Positions 33,100-42,300 of a stretch of DNA of 64,000 bases are shown one piece after another. Under the pieces are notes generated by a model. The model was not told the DNA's origin. It was given only the letters and a program-made list of their open reading frames with translations, and did no database searches. The stretch's first letter is position 1. Each line of letters starts with the position of its first letter. Both the position numbers and the translations under genes were made by a program. The DNA is taken from assembly GCA_963677375.2 (NCBI GenBank), contig CAXXIF010000004.1, positions 62,001 through 126,000 on the forward strand, in the 5' to 3' direction. This stretch comes from Pseudaeromonas sp963677375. Lineage in GTDB: Bacteria; Pseudomonadota; Gammaproteobacteria; Enterobacterales; Aeromonadaceae.

Positions 33100-33942
33100 A
33101 TGAATCGCATATTCAAGTTCAGAGGTGCATCAAATTTAGATCTCGAAGCATTTCATGATGATTGTTTATGGTTTTCCTCTTTTCCTGAGTTAAATGATCC
33201 ATTTGAAGGTGGATTCAAATATGACTCATCGGGTGTCGATGTAAATTTGAGAATAAAATTCCTTAGCAGATTGTACAAAGAATCAAACCCACAGAACTAC
33301 AACGACATTGTCACTGATGTTTTCGCATCACTGGGAGAGAATGAATTTTCTAATTTCGTCGATGAAAGAACTATTGATGCGTGTAGATCATTCGGCGAAG
33401 AATATCAGAAGAATAATTTCATCCATTCATTTTCAATTGCAGCATCTGATGATGAGTTCCCTCAACCACTAACAAGTATGCTTCTATGGTCCCATTACGC
33501 AAATGGCTTTAAAGGTTTTTGTGTTGAATTTGATTTTGATAAGTTAAAGGAGTCATTGTCATTGCTTAATGACACCAACATTGGTTCGACCGCTGTCCAC
33601 TATCCGGACAATTGTGAATTCCCTACGGTTTCATTAAAAACATGTATGCTTGATATGTTGAGTGACGGGGGGCGTAATGCTTCCATTGAGATGTTGCAGG
33701 CATTCGGCACCAAACATCCGGCATGGAATTATGAATGTGAAGGAAGATTCATTTCACAAAAGCGTGGCAAGCACCAATATATGCCGAATGCTATTAGATC
33801 CGTCTATATATCAGACAGGGCTCCAAACTGGATCAGGCAATTCATTATAAACAACATGAGGATGAAAAATAAAAACACCAACATTTATAATGTGAAAACA
33901 CATAATAGCAAGTATGAACTTGGATTTTCTAAGATAGAATAA
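33100..33942 (+). CDS. DUF2971 domain protein
   Basis: A 280-residue soluble protein of unknown function, AT-rich compared with its surroundings. Family-type motifs are readable in order: LWFSSFPELNDPFEG (residues 23-37), LLWSHYANGFKGFCVEFD (128-145) and WNYECEGRF (209-217). There is no signal peptide or membrane segment. DUF2971 proteins are common in variable genomic loci, including defence-rich islands, but no mechanism is established. The ATG at 33100 follows AAGGTTG. It is followed by another AT-rich gene after about 150 bp, and the two look like one acquisition. Confidence 0.82.
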   Translation: MNRIFKFRGASNLDLEAFHDDCLWFSSFPELNDPFEGGFKYDSSGVDVNLRIKFLSRLYKESNPQNYNDIVTDVFASLGENEFSNFVDERTIDACRSFGEEYQKNNFIHSFSIAASDDEFPQPLTSMLLWSHYANGFKGFCVEFDFDKLKESLSLLNDTNIGSTAVHYPDNCEFPTVSLKTCMLDMLSDGGRNASIEMLQAFGTKHPAWNYECEGRFISQKRGKHQYMPNAIRSVYISDRAPNWIRQFIINNMRMKNKNTNIYNVKTHNSKYELGFSKIE

Positions 33943-34091
33943 CTTTTTGCGACATAGGCATGAAGCGTAATCGCACGCGTGTATAAACCAACTCGAAAGT
34001 CGGCAATAGAGAGGGCCAATTGCTACAAAATGGCTATCTGTTTTTATCGCAACACACTTGAAACCAATATCATGAGTGATTAAGGTTAACT

Positions 34092-35621
34092 ATGGGCATA
34101 TTCGATTTTTTCCGGAAAAATAAGCCTGCTGAATTGCAGGTTGAAAAAACAGACGCGCCAATTAAAAGCAAAGTAACAGAGATTATTGTTCGTCAAAAGC
34201 CTGAGATTCGCATTCATAACGATCTTGCTGGGTTGATATGGTTTGCTGATGGACCTAATAAAAATTATGTTAATGAGAATGTCGCTAAGGATAGTTTTAA
34301 TCTAGGTGGATTAACGTTCACAGTTCGCATGACTGGAGATGAGGAACCGAGCTTAATTTATACCAGTCAAAAAATTACCATCCCAAATAACATATATTCG
34401 ATTGAAAGGCCTTCATATTTTCCCACATACTCCGGATTAACTCCAGAGCAAAAAGGCGTTTACATTTCGTTTCTCAATAATCCATATGACGAACACATTG
34501 ATATTGGGTTTGTTTTTATATTGTATTACGGGCTAGAAAGACACCTTCTTATCGGTGATTATGAAAGAGCATACAAGGTTATTCTTAAACTCAGAGATGT
34601 TCATTCAAACAAATCCTTTCAATCATATTCTGCTAATGCATTAGTTCTAACTAGCATGCTTCGCCAGAAAGGTGAAATTGCGCTTGAGTTTGTCAGATCT
34701 CTAGATAAGTCATATGAGTATTTGTTTTCGGATAACTTGTTTTTGCTCTGCTATTTCAGTTTTGGAATCCCATTAGGGGCAAATGATATAATACGAATGG
34801 CTAGGTCATTTGAATTTACCAACATGAATTATATCAAGAAGTATCCGGATGTTTTTCAAGCTGCCGTATCGAATTTAATTATAGAAAAACATGGCAACAA
34901 TACTGTGCTTTTATCTAACATTCTTTCAAGTTCGGAAATTTCAACGTTAACAACCCAAAATATACCTGTTTTCGCCAACAGCTCAATTCGAGATAAAAAA
35001 CTTCCAGTCCCGCTTATGGTATCCAATCTAAAACTAAAGGACACCTTTAATTCTATTTTAAGGTCAGCGCATATATCGGTTAAGCAAGAGATCGCTGAAA
35101 TGAGACGGATGGGTAAACTTGAAGAAGTGAAAGCAGAAAAGAAAACAAAAAATCTGCCTGTTTTTAACTTAAAAGAAGAACAAGAGCTGCTAGATGCGCT
35201 TTGTGAGTCAGGGGATGATCTTGTGCAACGACATTTCATCTATATTGGCATTCAAGATTTTTATTATAAATATAGAGATCTCGATGATAGATACTTGTCC
35301 CTCTGTATTGATTATTGCCAAAGAGACATTGAAAGCCTTCATGAAATGGAGGAGCAGTATATTCAAAAAGAGATAAACATAGAGAGGCGACGAGCAGGAG
35401 TTCTGGGTAATGAATTTACCCATCAACAAGAAGTTGAAATAAGAACCACCGGTTTTATTGGTCGAATTCCTGCGTTTGGTCGCTTGGCAATAATTTTTGA
35501 AAAACAAAAGAAATATGGGCAAGCCATTGAGATATGCGATATTGCTATTTCATTTAAACACGAAGCTGAAGAATATAAGAAAAGGAAAGAAAAGTTGCAG
35601 AAAAAGATGGGCTCTTTGTGA
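34092..35621 (+). CDS. TerB_N-domain protein of unknown function
   Basis: A 509-residue protein, AT-rich like its neighbour. After a short MGIFDFFRKNK start and a disordered linker, residues about 40-155 fit the TerB N-terminal domain: the hallmark is RPSYFPTYSGLTPEQKGVYI-(n)-DIDIGFVFILYYGLERHLL (residues 106-153). The middle (160-350) is helical. The C-terminus (about 455-500, FGRLAIIFEKQKKYGQAIEI) resembles a tetratricopeptide repeat. TerB_N proteins occur with tellurite-type stress islands and helicases, but none of those partners is present here. The start is supported by AAGG 7 nt upstream. Function is unknown. Confidence 0.72.
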   Translation: MGIFDFFRKNKPAELQVEKTDAPIKSKVTEIIVRQKPEIRIHNDLAGLIWFADGPNKNYVNENVAKDSFNLGGLTFTVRMTGDEEPSLIYTSQKITIPNNIYSIERPSYFPTYSGLTPEQKGVYISFLNNPYDEHIDIGFVFILYYGLERHLLIGDYERAYKVILKLRDVHSNKSFQSYSANALVLTSMLRQKGEIALEFVRSLDKSYEYLFSDNLFLLCYFSFGIPLGANDIIRMARSFEFTNMNYIKKYPDVFQAAVSNLIIEKHGNNTVLLSNILSSSEISTLTTQNIPVFANSSIRDKKLPVPLMVSNLKLKDTFNSILRSAHISVKQEIAEMRRMGKLEEVKAEKKTKNLPVFNLKEEQELLDALCESGDDLVQRHFIYIGIQDFYYKYRDLDDRYLSLCIDYCQRDIESLHEMEEQYIQKEINIERRRAGVLGNEFTHQQEVEIRTTGFIGRIPAFGRLAIIFEKQKKYGQAIEICDIAISFKHEAEEYKKRKEKLQKKMGSL

Positions 35622-35690
35622 TTGAGTATTACATGTCACCTAAGGCCAAATGCACTTATCGATAAAAAGTAAAATCAGCATCGATATGGA

Positions 35691-36002
35691 TTAATCCATG
35701 GCTCGCTCGTTTAAAACAAACTGCCTGAGTTCTCGTTCTTGTCGCATGATATAGAGGATGAATACCTGGTCGTTTTCATATTTATAAAATATACGGCATG
35801 GGTTCTGGATAAGTTCCCGATAATAGAGATGCTCAATTTCCGGTGGTTTCCGCCCAGACTCCGGGTGTACGGCCAGGCGTTCAACCGAAGTGAAAATTGC
35901 TGTCACCAGGTTTTTAGCGGCAGGTAAATTGCTGACCGCGATATATTCGGCAATGTGATTCAGATCGGCGAGTGCGTGTTCAGTCCAGATCACTTCAGCC
36001 AT
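35691..36002 (-). CDS. ParE/RelE-superfamily toxin
   Basis: A 103-residue type II toxin candidate. The pattern is typical of ParE: IWTEHALADLNHIAEYIAVSNLPAA at the start, a helix with VERLAVHPESGRKPPE, then beta strands YYRELIQNPCRIFYKYENDQVFILYIMRQER. Targets in the family are DNA gyrase (ParE) or ribosome-bound mRNA (RelE). Its start overlaps the antitoxin gene by 13 nt. The pair sits at the edge of the AT-rich cargo and may stabilise it. Confidence 0.88.
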   Translation of the reverse strand: MAEVIWTEHALADLNHIAEYIAVSNLPAAKNLVTAIFTSVERLAVHPESGRKPPEIEHLYYRELIQNPCRIFYKYENDQVFILYIMRQERELRQFVLNERAMD

Positions 36003-36247
36003 TTTTGCATTTTCTCTTTGGCGTCCGACTGGGAACAGGTTCTTCCTTCCCGAATATCCGTTTCACCTTTAGCAAGGCCTTCCAAGATCTGCATCCGCAA
36101 TTGCATCATCTCATAGTCCGCCACATCAATCAGATAAGCGGAAGGGAGACCATGCTCGGTGATCAAGATGGGCTCTTTGTTTTCATGTAAATCGGCCAGA
36201 ATTTTAGTCGCTTGCCGTTTCAGTGAGGTCACTAGTTCAACTCGCAT
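35990..36247 (-). CDS. Phd/YefM-family antitoxin
   Basis: An 85-residue antitoxin with the Phd/YefM N-terminal DNA-binding fold: TSLKRQATKILADLHENKEPILITEHGLPSAYLIDVADYE, followed by a flexible acidic/basic C-terminus that would wrap the toxin. The ATG at 36247 is preferred over the TTG at 36268 because GGAG lies 6 nt before it. It is encoded first, with the toxin overlapping. Pairing Phd-type antitoxins with ParE-type toxins is common. A palindromic operator lies directly upstream. Confidence 0.88.
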   Translation of the reverse strand: MRVELVTSLKRQATKILADLHENKEPILITEHGLPSAYLIDVADYEMMQLRMQILEGLAKGETDIREGRTCSQSDAKEKMQKWLK

Positions 36248-36269
36248 CTCAGGCTCCGATGGGTGCAAT

Positions 36270-36287
36270 GTGCCACTATAGTAGCAC
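36270..36287 (-). promoter_or_regulatory. Palindromic operator of the toxin-antitoxin pair
   Basis: gtgccactatagtagcac is an 18-bp palindrome with one mismatched position pair, centred on actatagt, 23 nt upstream of the antitoxin start. It overlaps a plausible -10 box, as expected for autorepression by the antitoxin or the complex. Confidence 0.65.
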
Positions 36288-36360
36288 TTGCAGCCGAGGG
36301 GCGGAATAACCGCATGTAATGGCCTGCCGTTGGGGAGATACAGCTCCTCGTCTTACCACC

Positions 36361-36392
36361 AAAAATTTCGCCGGGAGCAAGCTCCCGGCGAA
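36361..36392 (-). terminator. Rho-independent terminator of rdgC
   Basis: ttcgccgggagc (36367-36378) pairs with gctcccggcgaa (36381-36392). On the minus strand the stem is followed by ATTTTTGG. It lies 28 nt beyond the rdgC stop. Confidence 0.85.
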
Positions 36393-36419
36393 TGGGGTGA
36401 CACGAGAATACGGCGGGGA

Positions 36420-37328
36420 TTAGTCGCGGTTTTCTCCGCCTAAGGCGGCGATAAGTTCGGGGATAAAGCGCGCGAATTCGCCGGTCATCAGCGCGAAGTC
36501 GGCGTCCAGACGGGCGGCTTTGTCTTCGGAGAGCACATCGTCGTTCTGCTCTTTGAGCTCTTCACTGAATTTCACCCGCTTGATGGAGAGATCATCCCCC
36601 AGCAGGAAGCTCAGGCTATCGGACCAGTTGAGGGCCAGCTTGGTCACCAGCTTATCGGCCAGCAGGTGGGCCTTCATCTCTTCGCTCAGCAGATCCTGCT
36701 GCTTGGCGCGTATGATGCCGCCATGCTCCAGGGCGCTGCGCAGCTCGACTTCATCTTCCAGCTCGAAACCGGCAGGGGTGGCTGAGTCATTGAGCCACTC
36801 GGTCATGGTGATTTCTGGCGGGGTCTTCAGCGCCACCGGGATGACCGGCAAGGAGCCGATGCACTTGCGCAGCAGCGCCAGCACGTCATCGGCCTTCTTC
36901 GCCGAGCCCGCATCCACCACCAGATAACCATCGGCCGGATTGATCCACACCGAGGTCTGGCTGTGGCGGGTAAAGGCGCGGGGCAGCAGGTTCATCAGGA
37001 TCTCGTCCTTCAGCCCTTCCTTCTCCTTCTTCTTCAGGGCGCGACCCTGCTCGGCTTCCAGGGCCTCGACTTTCTCTTGCAGCGAGTCCTTGACCACGGT
37101 GGAGGGCAGCATCTTCTCTTCTTTACGGGCACAGATCAGCAACTGGCCGGCGGCCTCGTGGACCAGAGCCTGGGCTTGCTTGCCCAGCGGGCTGACCCAG
37201 CCGAATTTGCTCATGTCCTGACTCCCGCAGGGCGTGAAGGCGACGGTTTCCAGCATGGTTTCCAGCTGGTCGGCATCCAGCTCGAACGGACGGGTGAAAC
37301 GATAGATTTGCAGGTTCTTAAACCACAT
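36420..37328 (-). CDS. rdgC: Recombination-associated protein RdgC
   Basis: A 302-residue ring-forming DNA-binding protein that restrains RecA activity. It has the family start MWFKNLQIYRFTRPFELDADQLE, the conserved SKFGWVSPLG segment, the RTHSQTSVWIN-like region (TRHSQTSVWINPADGYLVVDAG) and SLSFLLGDDLSIKRVKFSEEL near the C-terminus. Length matches E. coli RdgC (303). Confidence 0.96.
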   Translation of the reverse strand: MWFKNLQIYRFTRPFELDADQLETMLETVAFTPCGSQDMSKFGWVSPLGKQAQALVHEAAGQLLICARKEEKMLPSTVVKDSLQEKVEALEAEQGRALKKKEKEGLKDEILMNLLPRAFTRHSQTSVWINPADGYLVVDAGSAKKADDVLALLRKCIGSLPVIPVALKTPPEITMTEWLNDSATPAGFELEDEVELRSALEHGGIIRAKQQDLLSEEMKAHLLADKLVTKLALNWSDSLSFLLGDDLSIKRVKFSEELKEQNDDVLSEDKAARLDADFALMTGEFARFIPELIAALGGENRD

Positions 37329-37487
37329 GCGGACCTCTGAGCGGCGAAAAATGGCGTCAGTCTACCAGAGTTGTGACCCTGACGGCATTTCGCCGGAAAA
37401 AAGCGGAGCTTGCTCACAGCCTCCGGGAGTCTCGCCTCGCGTCGACTATGGGCCTCTTACACTCGATGGAGGAAGAGGAGAATTACC

Positions 37488-37979
37488 ATGTTGATCCGTC
37501 GCTGCGTTGCTGAAGATATGCCGCAACTGCTGGAAATCTGGCTGCAGGCCACTCTGCACGCCCATGATTATCTGCCGGCGGCAGTTTGGTGGCCGCGGCA
37601 GGAGGCGCTGCATCAACGGTTGCAGGCCAGTGCCGACATCTGGGTGGTAGCGCGCAGTGAAACCGAAAGAGACGAGGGGGCCTCGGGTAAGGGGCCCGTC
37701 GCCTTGCCGAGCCATGCTGGTGTGGTCGGCTTTATGGCCATTCATGCCGATGAATTGTTGGCGCTCTATATGCTGCCGGAGTGCCAGCATCAGGGCATGG
37801 GCAGTCTGCTATTGAAATTGGGCCAGCAGTACCACGACTTTCTGTCGTTGACCGTTTGCATCCCCAATGGTGATGCCATTGCCTTTTACCAGCGGCATGG
37901 ATTCCGCATCATCAAGGAGTGTCATGATCCGGTTGCGGCTTGTGATGAATACCTGATGGAGTATCGCAAAGCCCGTTAG
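37488..37979 (+). CDS. GNAT-family N-acetyltransferase (YjaB-like)
   Basis: A 163-residue single-domain GNAT protein. Acetyl-CoA binding motif A is readable as LYMLPECQHQGMGSLLLKLG (about residues 92-111, with Q-x-x-G-M-G), and motif B as NGDAIAFYQRHGFRIIKE. The N-terminus MLIRRCVAEDMPQLLEIWLQATLHAHDYL is typical of the YjaB/PhnO-like branch. Substrate cannot be predicted. The ATG at 37488 has GGAAGAGGAG upstream. Compared with E. coli YjaB it carries an extra loop around residues 60-80. Confidence 0.82.
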   Translation: MLIRRCVAEDMPQLLEIWLQATLHAHDYLPAAVWWPRQEALHQRLQASADIWVVARSETERDEGASGKGPVALPSHAGVVGFMAIHADELLALYMLPECQHQGMGSLLLKLGQQYHDFLSLTVCIPNGDAIAFYQRHGFRIIKECHDPVAACDEYLMEYRKAR

Positions 37980-38081
37980 TCAAGTCTTGATAACCAGTTA
38001 CAGAACCGCCATCTTGTAGGCTGCGCCGGAGTGTGAGTCCGGTTTTTTATTCTGGTTAGGCATCCATCAAGCGGACTTTTT

Positions 38082-39338
38082 ATGCGACTGTTACACACCG
38101 CCGACTGGCATCTGGGCCATCACCTGCACGGTTATGATCGAAGCTATGAGCATGAACGTTTTCTCGACTGGCTAACCAGCCTGATCCAGGAGCGCCACAT
38201 CGATGGCCTGTTGATTGCGGGTGACATCTTCGACACGGCTAACCCGTCAGCTGCCAGTTGGCAGCTCTTTTACCGCTTTCTTGCTCGCTTGCGCACCCTG
38301 GTGCCCCATCTGAATGTGATCGCCATCGGCGGTAATCATGATTCGCCTTCCAAGCTGGACGCTCCCCACGAGTTACTCAAAGCCTTCGAATTGCATCTGG
38401 TCGGTGCCGTCTCCCGGGATGGGCAGGGCGCGCTGGAGCTGGAGCGGCTGATAGTGCCGCTCAAAGACAGTGCCGGGGCTATCCAGGCCTGGTGCGCCGC
38501 TGTTCCCTATCTGCGCAGTGCCGATCTGCGGCTGGATGAGGTGAACGCCGAGGCGATGACTGACCCTGCCGCTACCGAGGATCGCCTGGTTGCCGGGGTT
38601 CGGGCCATCTATCGTCAAGTGCTGAATGCCATCGAGGCGCGGCGGAGCCCGGAGCAGCCGATCCTGGCGCTGGGGCATGCCTACCTGAGCCGGGGGGAGT
38701 TGTCCCAGTTGTCGGAGCGCAAGGTGCTGGGGGGCAACCAGCATGCCCTGCCACTGGACATCTTCCAGGGCGCCGATTATGTGGCGCTGGGGCACCTGCA
38801 TCTGGCCCAGAGTCTGGCGCCTCAGGTGCACTACAGTGGCTCGCCGCTGCCCTTGTCACTGGCCGAGGCAGCTTACAACCATCAGGTGCTGGAGCTGGAG
38901 TTGGGCGCCGAGGGGATCACCCTGAGCCAGCGCCACCCGGTGCCGCGGATGGTGCCCATGCTGCGGTTGCCCGCCGAACCGCTGCCACTGGCCGAGGTGG
39001 AGCAGCAGTTGCAGGCGTTGACACTGGAAGCCTGTCCGGCCGAGCAACGGCCTTTTCTGGAGGTTCGGGTCCGGCTGGAAAAACCGGAGCCGCGCTTGCG
39101 GGAGCGGATACTGGCAGCCATCGCCGGACGGCCGGTGCGTCTGGCTCGCATCGTCACCCACTATGATGGGGATGGGGAGAGCATGGCCGATCGATTGGGG
39201 CGACAGCAGCTCGATGAACTGAGCCCCGAGCAGGTGTTTGCCCTCTGTTATCAGCGCCACTATGCCCAACCGCCCGAGCCGGGATTACAGGCTGCCTTTA
39301 GCGAGTTATTGAGTGCGCATCAGGAGTTGTCATCATGA
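38082..39338 (+). CDS. sbcD: Exonuclease subunit SbcD (Mre11 family)
   Basis: Nuclease subunit of SbcCD, which opens DNA hairpins and trims protein-blocked ends. The 418-residue product shows the metallophosphoesterase motifs HTADWHLGHHLHGYDR, GDIFDTANPS, GGNHDSPSKL, LGHAYLSRGE and GHLHLAQSL (residues about 6-255), then a SbcC-binding C-terminal part. Length is near E. coli SbcD (400). Its stop overlaps the sbcC start by 4 nt (ATGA). Confidence 0.97.
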   Translation: MRLLHTADWHLGHHLHGYDRSYEHERFLDWLTSLIQERHIDGLLIAGDIFDTANPSAASWQLFYRFLARLRTLVPHLNVIAIGGNHDSPSKLDAPHELLKAFELHLVGAVSRDGQGALELERLIVPLKDSAGAIQAWCAAVPYLRSADLRLDEVNAEAMTDPAATEDRLVAGVRAIYRQVLNAIEARRSPEQPILALGHAYLSRGELSQLSERKVLGGNQHALPLDIFQGADYVALGHLHLAQSLAPQVHYSGSPLPLSLAEAAYNHQVLELELGAEGITLSQRHPVPRMVPMLRLPAEPLPLAEVEQQLQALTLEACPAEQRPFLEVRVRLEKPEPRLRERILAAIAGRPVRLARIVTHYDGDGESMADRLGRQQLDELSPEQVFALCYQRHYAQPPEPGLQAAFSELLSAHQELSS

Positions 39339-42300
39339 AAATTCTGGCCCTGCGTGGTGAGAATCTGGCCAGCCTGAGCCGGCCCTTTGCCATCGACTTC
39401 AATCACGGCATTCTGGGCAGCAGCGGTCTATTTGCCATCACCGGCAATACTGGCGCCGGGAAAAGCACCTTGCTGGATGCCATCTGTCTGGCGTTGTATG
39501 ACCAGATGGCGCGCTTTGTCGCCAATCGCAAGCATCAGGCCGAGATAGGCCGTGAGGATGAGGCGGATCGGCTCAAGGCCAACGATGTGCGGCATATCCT
39601 CAGTCGTGGCAAGGCCAGTGGTTTTGCCGAGGTGGATTTTATCGGTATCGACGGTCAAATCTGGCGGGCGCGCTGGCAACTGCGTCGGGCGCGCAACCGG
39701 GTCGATGGCAAATATCAAAAACAGGAGCGCTCTCTGGAGTGCCTCTCCAGCCAGCAGCTGCATGCCGGTAACAAGCGGGATGTGCAGGAGCTGATCGACT
39801 ACCAGGTCGGGCTGAATTGGGAGCAGTTCCGCCGTGCCGTGATCCTGCCTCAGGGGGAATTTGCCGCCTTTCTCAAGGCCAGCGTCGATGAACGTTCAGC
39901 CCTGCTGGAGCGCATGACCGGCACCGAACTCTATTCCGAACTCTCGGTCGCTGCCTTCGAGCGCGGTAAGGAGGAGCGGCAGAAGCTTGAGGTGTTGCAA
40001 GGCCAGTTCGATGGCGTGGCCCCCCTGGATGCCGAGGCCAAGGTGGCGCTGCAGGCGGAGCTGACCGCGGGTCTGCAACGGTTGGAGCAGCTCAGACTCT
40101 GGCTGGAGCAATGGCGTCATCAGGAGAGCATGCGCCAGCAGGAGCATGAGCTGGCTCTGCATCTACATGATGCCCGCCAGGCCCTGGCCGAACAGGAGCA
40201 GCAATGGCAGGCCAGTCTGGAGGCCCGGCACCAACTGGCTCAGGTCGAGAAGGTGCAGGTGGCGCGGCCGCTGTTTGATGAGCTGGCGCGTACCCTGCTG
40301 GAGCTGGGACAAATCGAGACCGAGATGACGGCCCTGCAACAACGGGTGGAGGAGGCCAATGGCGCCGATCAACACTGGAGCCAGCAAGTTGCCTTCCAGC
40401 AGCAAAAGTTGCTGCAACTGGAGAGCGAGATCCGCCTGCGGCAGCCTGAGCTCAACGAGGCGCGGGAGCTGGATGGTCTGCAGCAGGAAAAAGAGCGTCA
40501 ACGGCGGGAACTGGAGCCCCAACAGCAGGAGTTGCTGCGGCAGATGACGGGCTGGCGCTTGACGCTGGAGGCGGGACAATCACGCCAGCAGGAGCGGCAA
40601 CGGCAGCGGGTCGAGCTGGGACAGTGGCTGGAGCGGCGTCAGGGGATCGGCCGGGTGGCTCATAAATGGCAGCCCCTGTTCAATGTGCTGCGCGAAGCGC
40701 TGCAGGATCGGCGTCGTCAGCAGCAGTGGCGGCTGGAATTGCGGGAGCTGGTGCGCCAGCAAGAGGATAAACAGCAGTTACAGAGTCGGCTGGAGCAGTC
40801 CTGGGCCGAGGCGCGCCATCAGTATCAATTGCGCAGTGAACAGTTGCAGCAGCTGGAGCTTCAACACCCGATGGCCGAGCTGGAAGAGGCCCAGCAAGCC
40901 TTGCAGCAATTGCAACGCCTGACCGAGCGCTCCCGCCAGTTGCGGGAGCTAGCCGAGCAAGCCGGACAAGCGACGCGCCATGATCAGGAACAGCGGCTGT
41001 TGGCTGCGCATCAGGAGCAACGTCGTCAGGAATTGCTGGCTCAGGAGCAGGAGCTGTTACCCGAGCTGCTGCGTTTGCGCGAGCAACTGGCGCTCTCGGC
41101 TCATGAGTTGCAGCAAGCCCATGCCAGCCAAAACCTGCAAGAGTATCGGGAGCAGCTGATCGAGGGGGAATCCTGCCCGCTGTGCGGCTCCACAACCCAT
41201 CCCTGGGCCCATCAGCATCCCCAATCTGAAGGGGTGCTGCTGCGCTTGATGGCTCAGCAACAATTTCTGCAGCAGCATGTGGATCAGCGCCAGCAGGCGT
41301 TGACCCAGTGTCAGGTTCAAGCCCAGCAGTTGGCCGAGCAGGTGCTGCGACAGCAGCAGCTACTGGCTCAATCCGCTGTTCAGTTGGAGCAGATGGCCCA
41401 GCGCTGGGAGGCATTGCGCGACGGATGTGAAGGGGTATTTCCGGCCTGGCCCGCCATGAATGCCGACTGGTTGAGTCTGGTGGCGTTGCTGGCTCGCTTG
41501 CAGCATGAGAGCCAGCAGCAGTGGCAGTTGCAGGGCGAAGCCTGGGAGCAAAGGCGGCAGTTCCAGGTGCAACAACAGCTCTGGCGACAGCAGGTCGAAC
41601 AGTTACAGCACCAGGCGCTGGCAGCGGAGCGCCATGTCCACGACTTATTGCGCCAGCAAACTGAGTTACAGACCCTGCGGCTGGGGCTCGAACAGCAGTT
41701 GAGCCATCTGGGTGAGCGGATACTGCTGAGTGAACAGAGCCTGGATGAGCAGCTGGGGCAATCGGAATGGCGGGGGTGGTTGGAGCAACCCGATGCCGAG
41801 CAGGCGATTTTGCAGTGGCAACAGGAGTGTCAGCACTATCTGCAATACCAGGAGCAGTGGCAGCGACTGGAGCAGAGCCAGCAGCAGGCACAACCTGAGT
41901 TGGCCGCCCTGAGTGCGCAACTGGAGGCGGGCATGCAGCAATTGCAGCAGTTGGAGCGTACTTTGCAGCAACTGCAACAGCAAGGCTCAGCGCTGCGGCT
42001 GCGGCGGGAACAGTGTCTGGGTGGCCGGCCGGTGGGCGAGGTGGAAACCGAATGGCAGCTCAAACTGGAGCAACTGCGCGAGGCTGTGTCCCAGGCCCAG
42101 CGCCAGCGCCAACTCAGTAGCGAAAGTAAAGCCAGCGCCAGCGCCACGCTGGAGAGTTTGCGCCAGCGTCAACAGCAGGTGACCGCCCAACGGCGTGAAG
42201 CCTTGCGGGGCTGGCTGCGGCATGAGCAACAGTTGGCCATTCCCGAGTATGAGTTGCAACGGCTGTTGGCGTTTGGTTCAGAGTGGATACGCGAGGAGCG

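Noticed and set aside
38026..38048. Terminator after the acetyltransferase gene
   Set aside because: ccgga/tccgg followed by T residues is only a 5-bp stem; too weak to list as a feature.
40680..41891. 403-codon minus-strand open frame inside sbcC, Ala/Pro-rich
   Set aside because: It is the antisense of CAG/CTG-rich sbcC coiled-coil sequence, low complexity with no family features.
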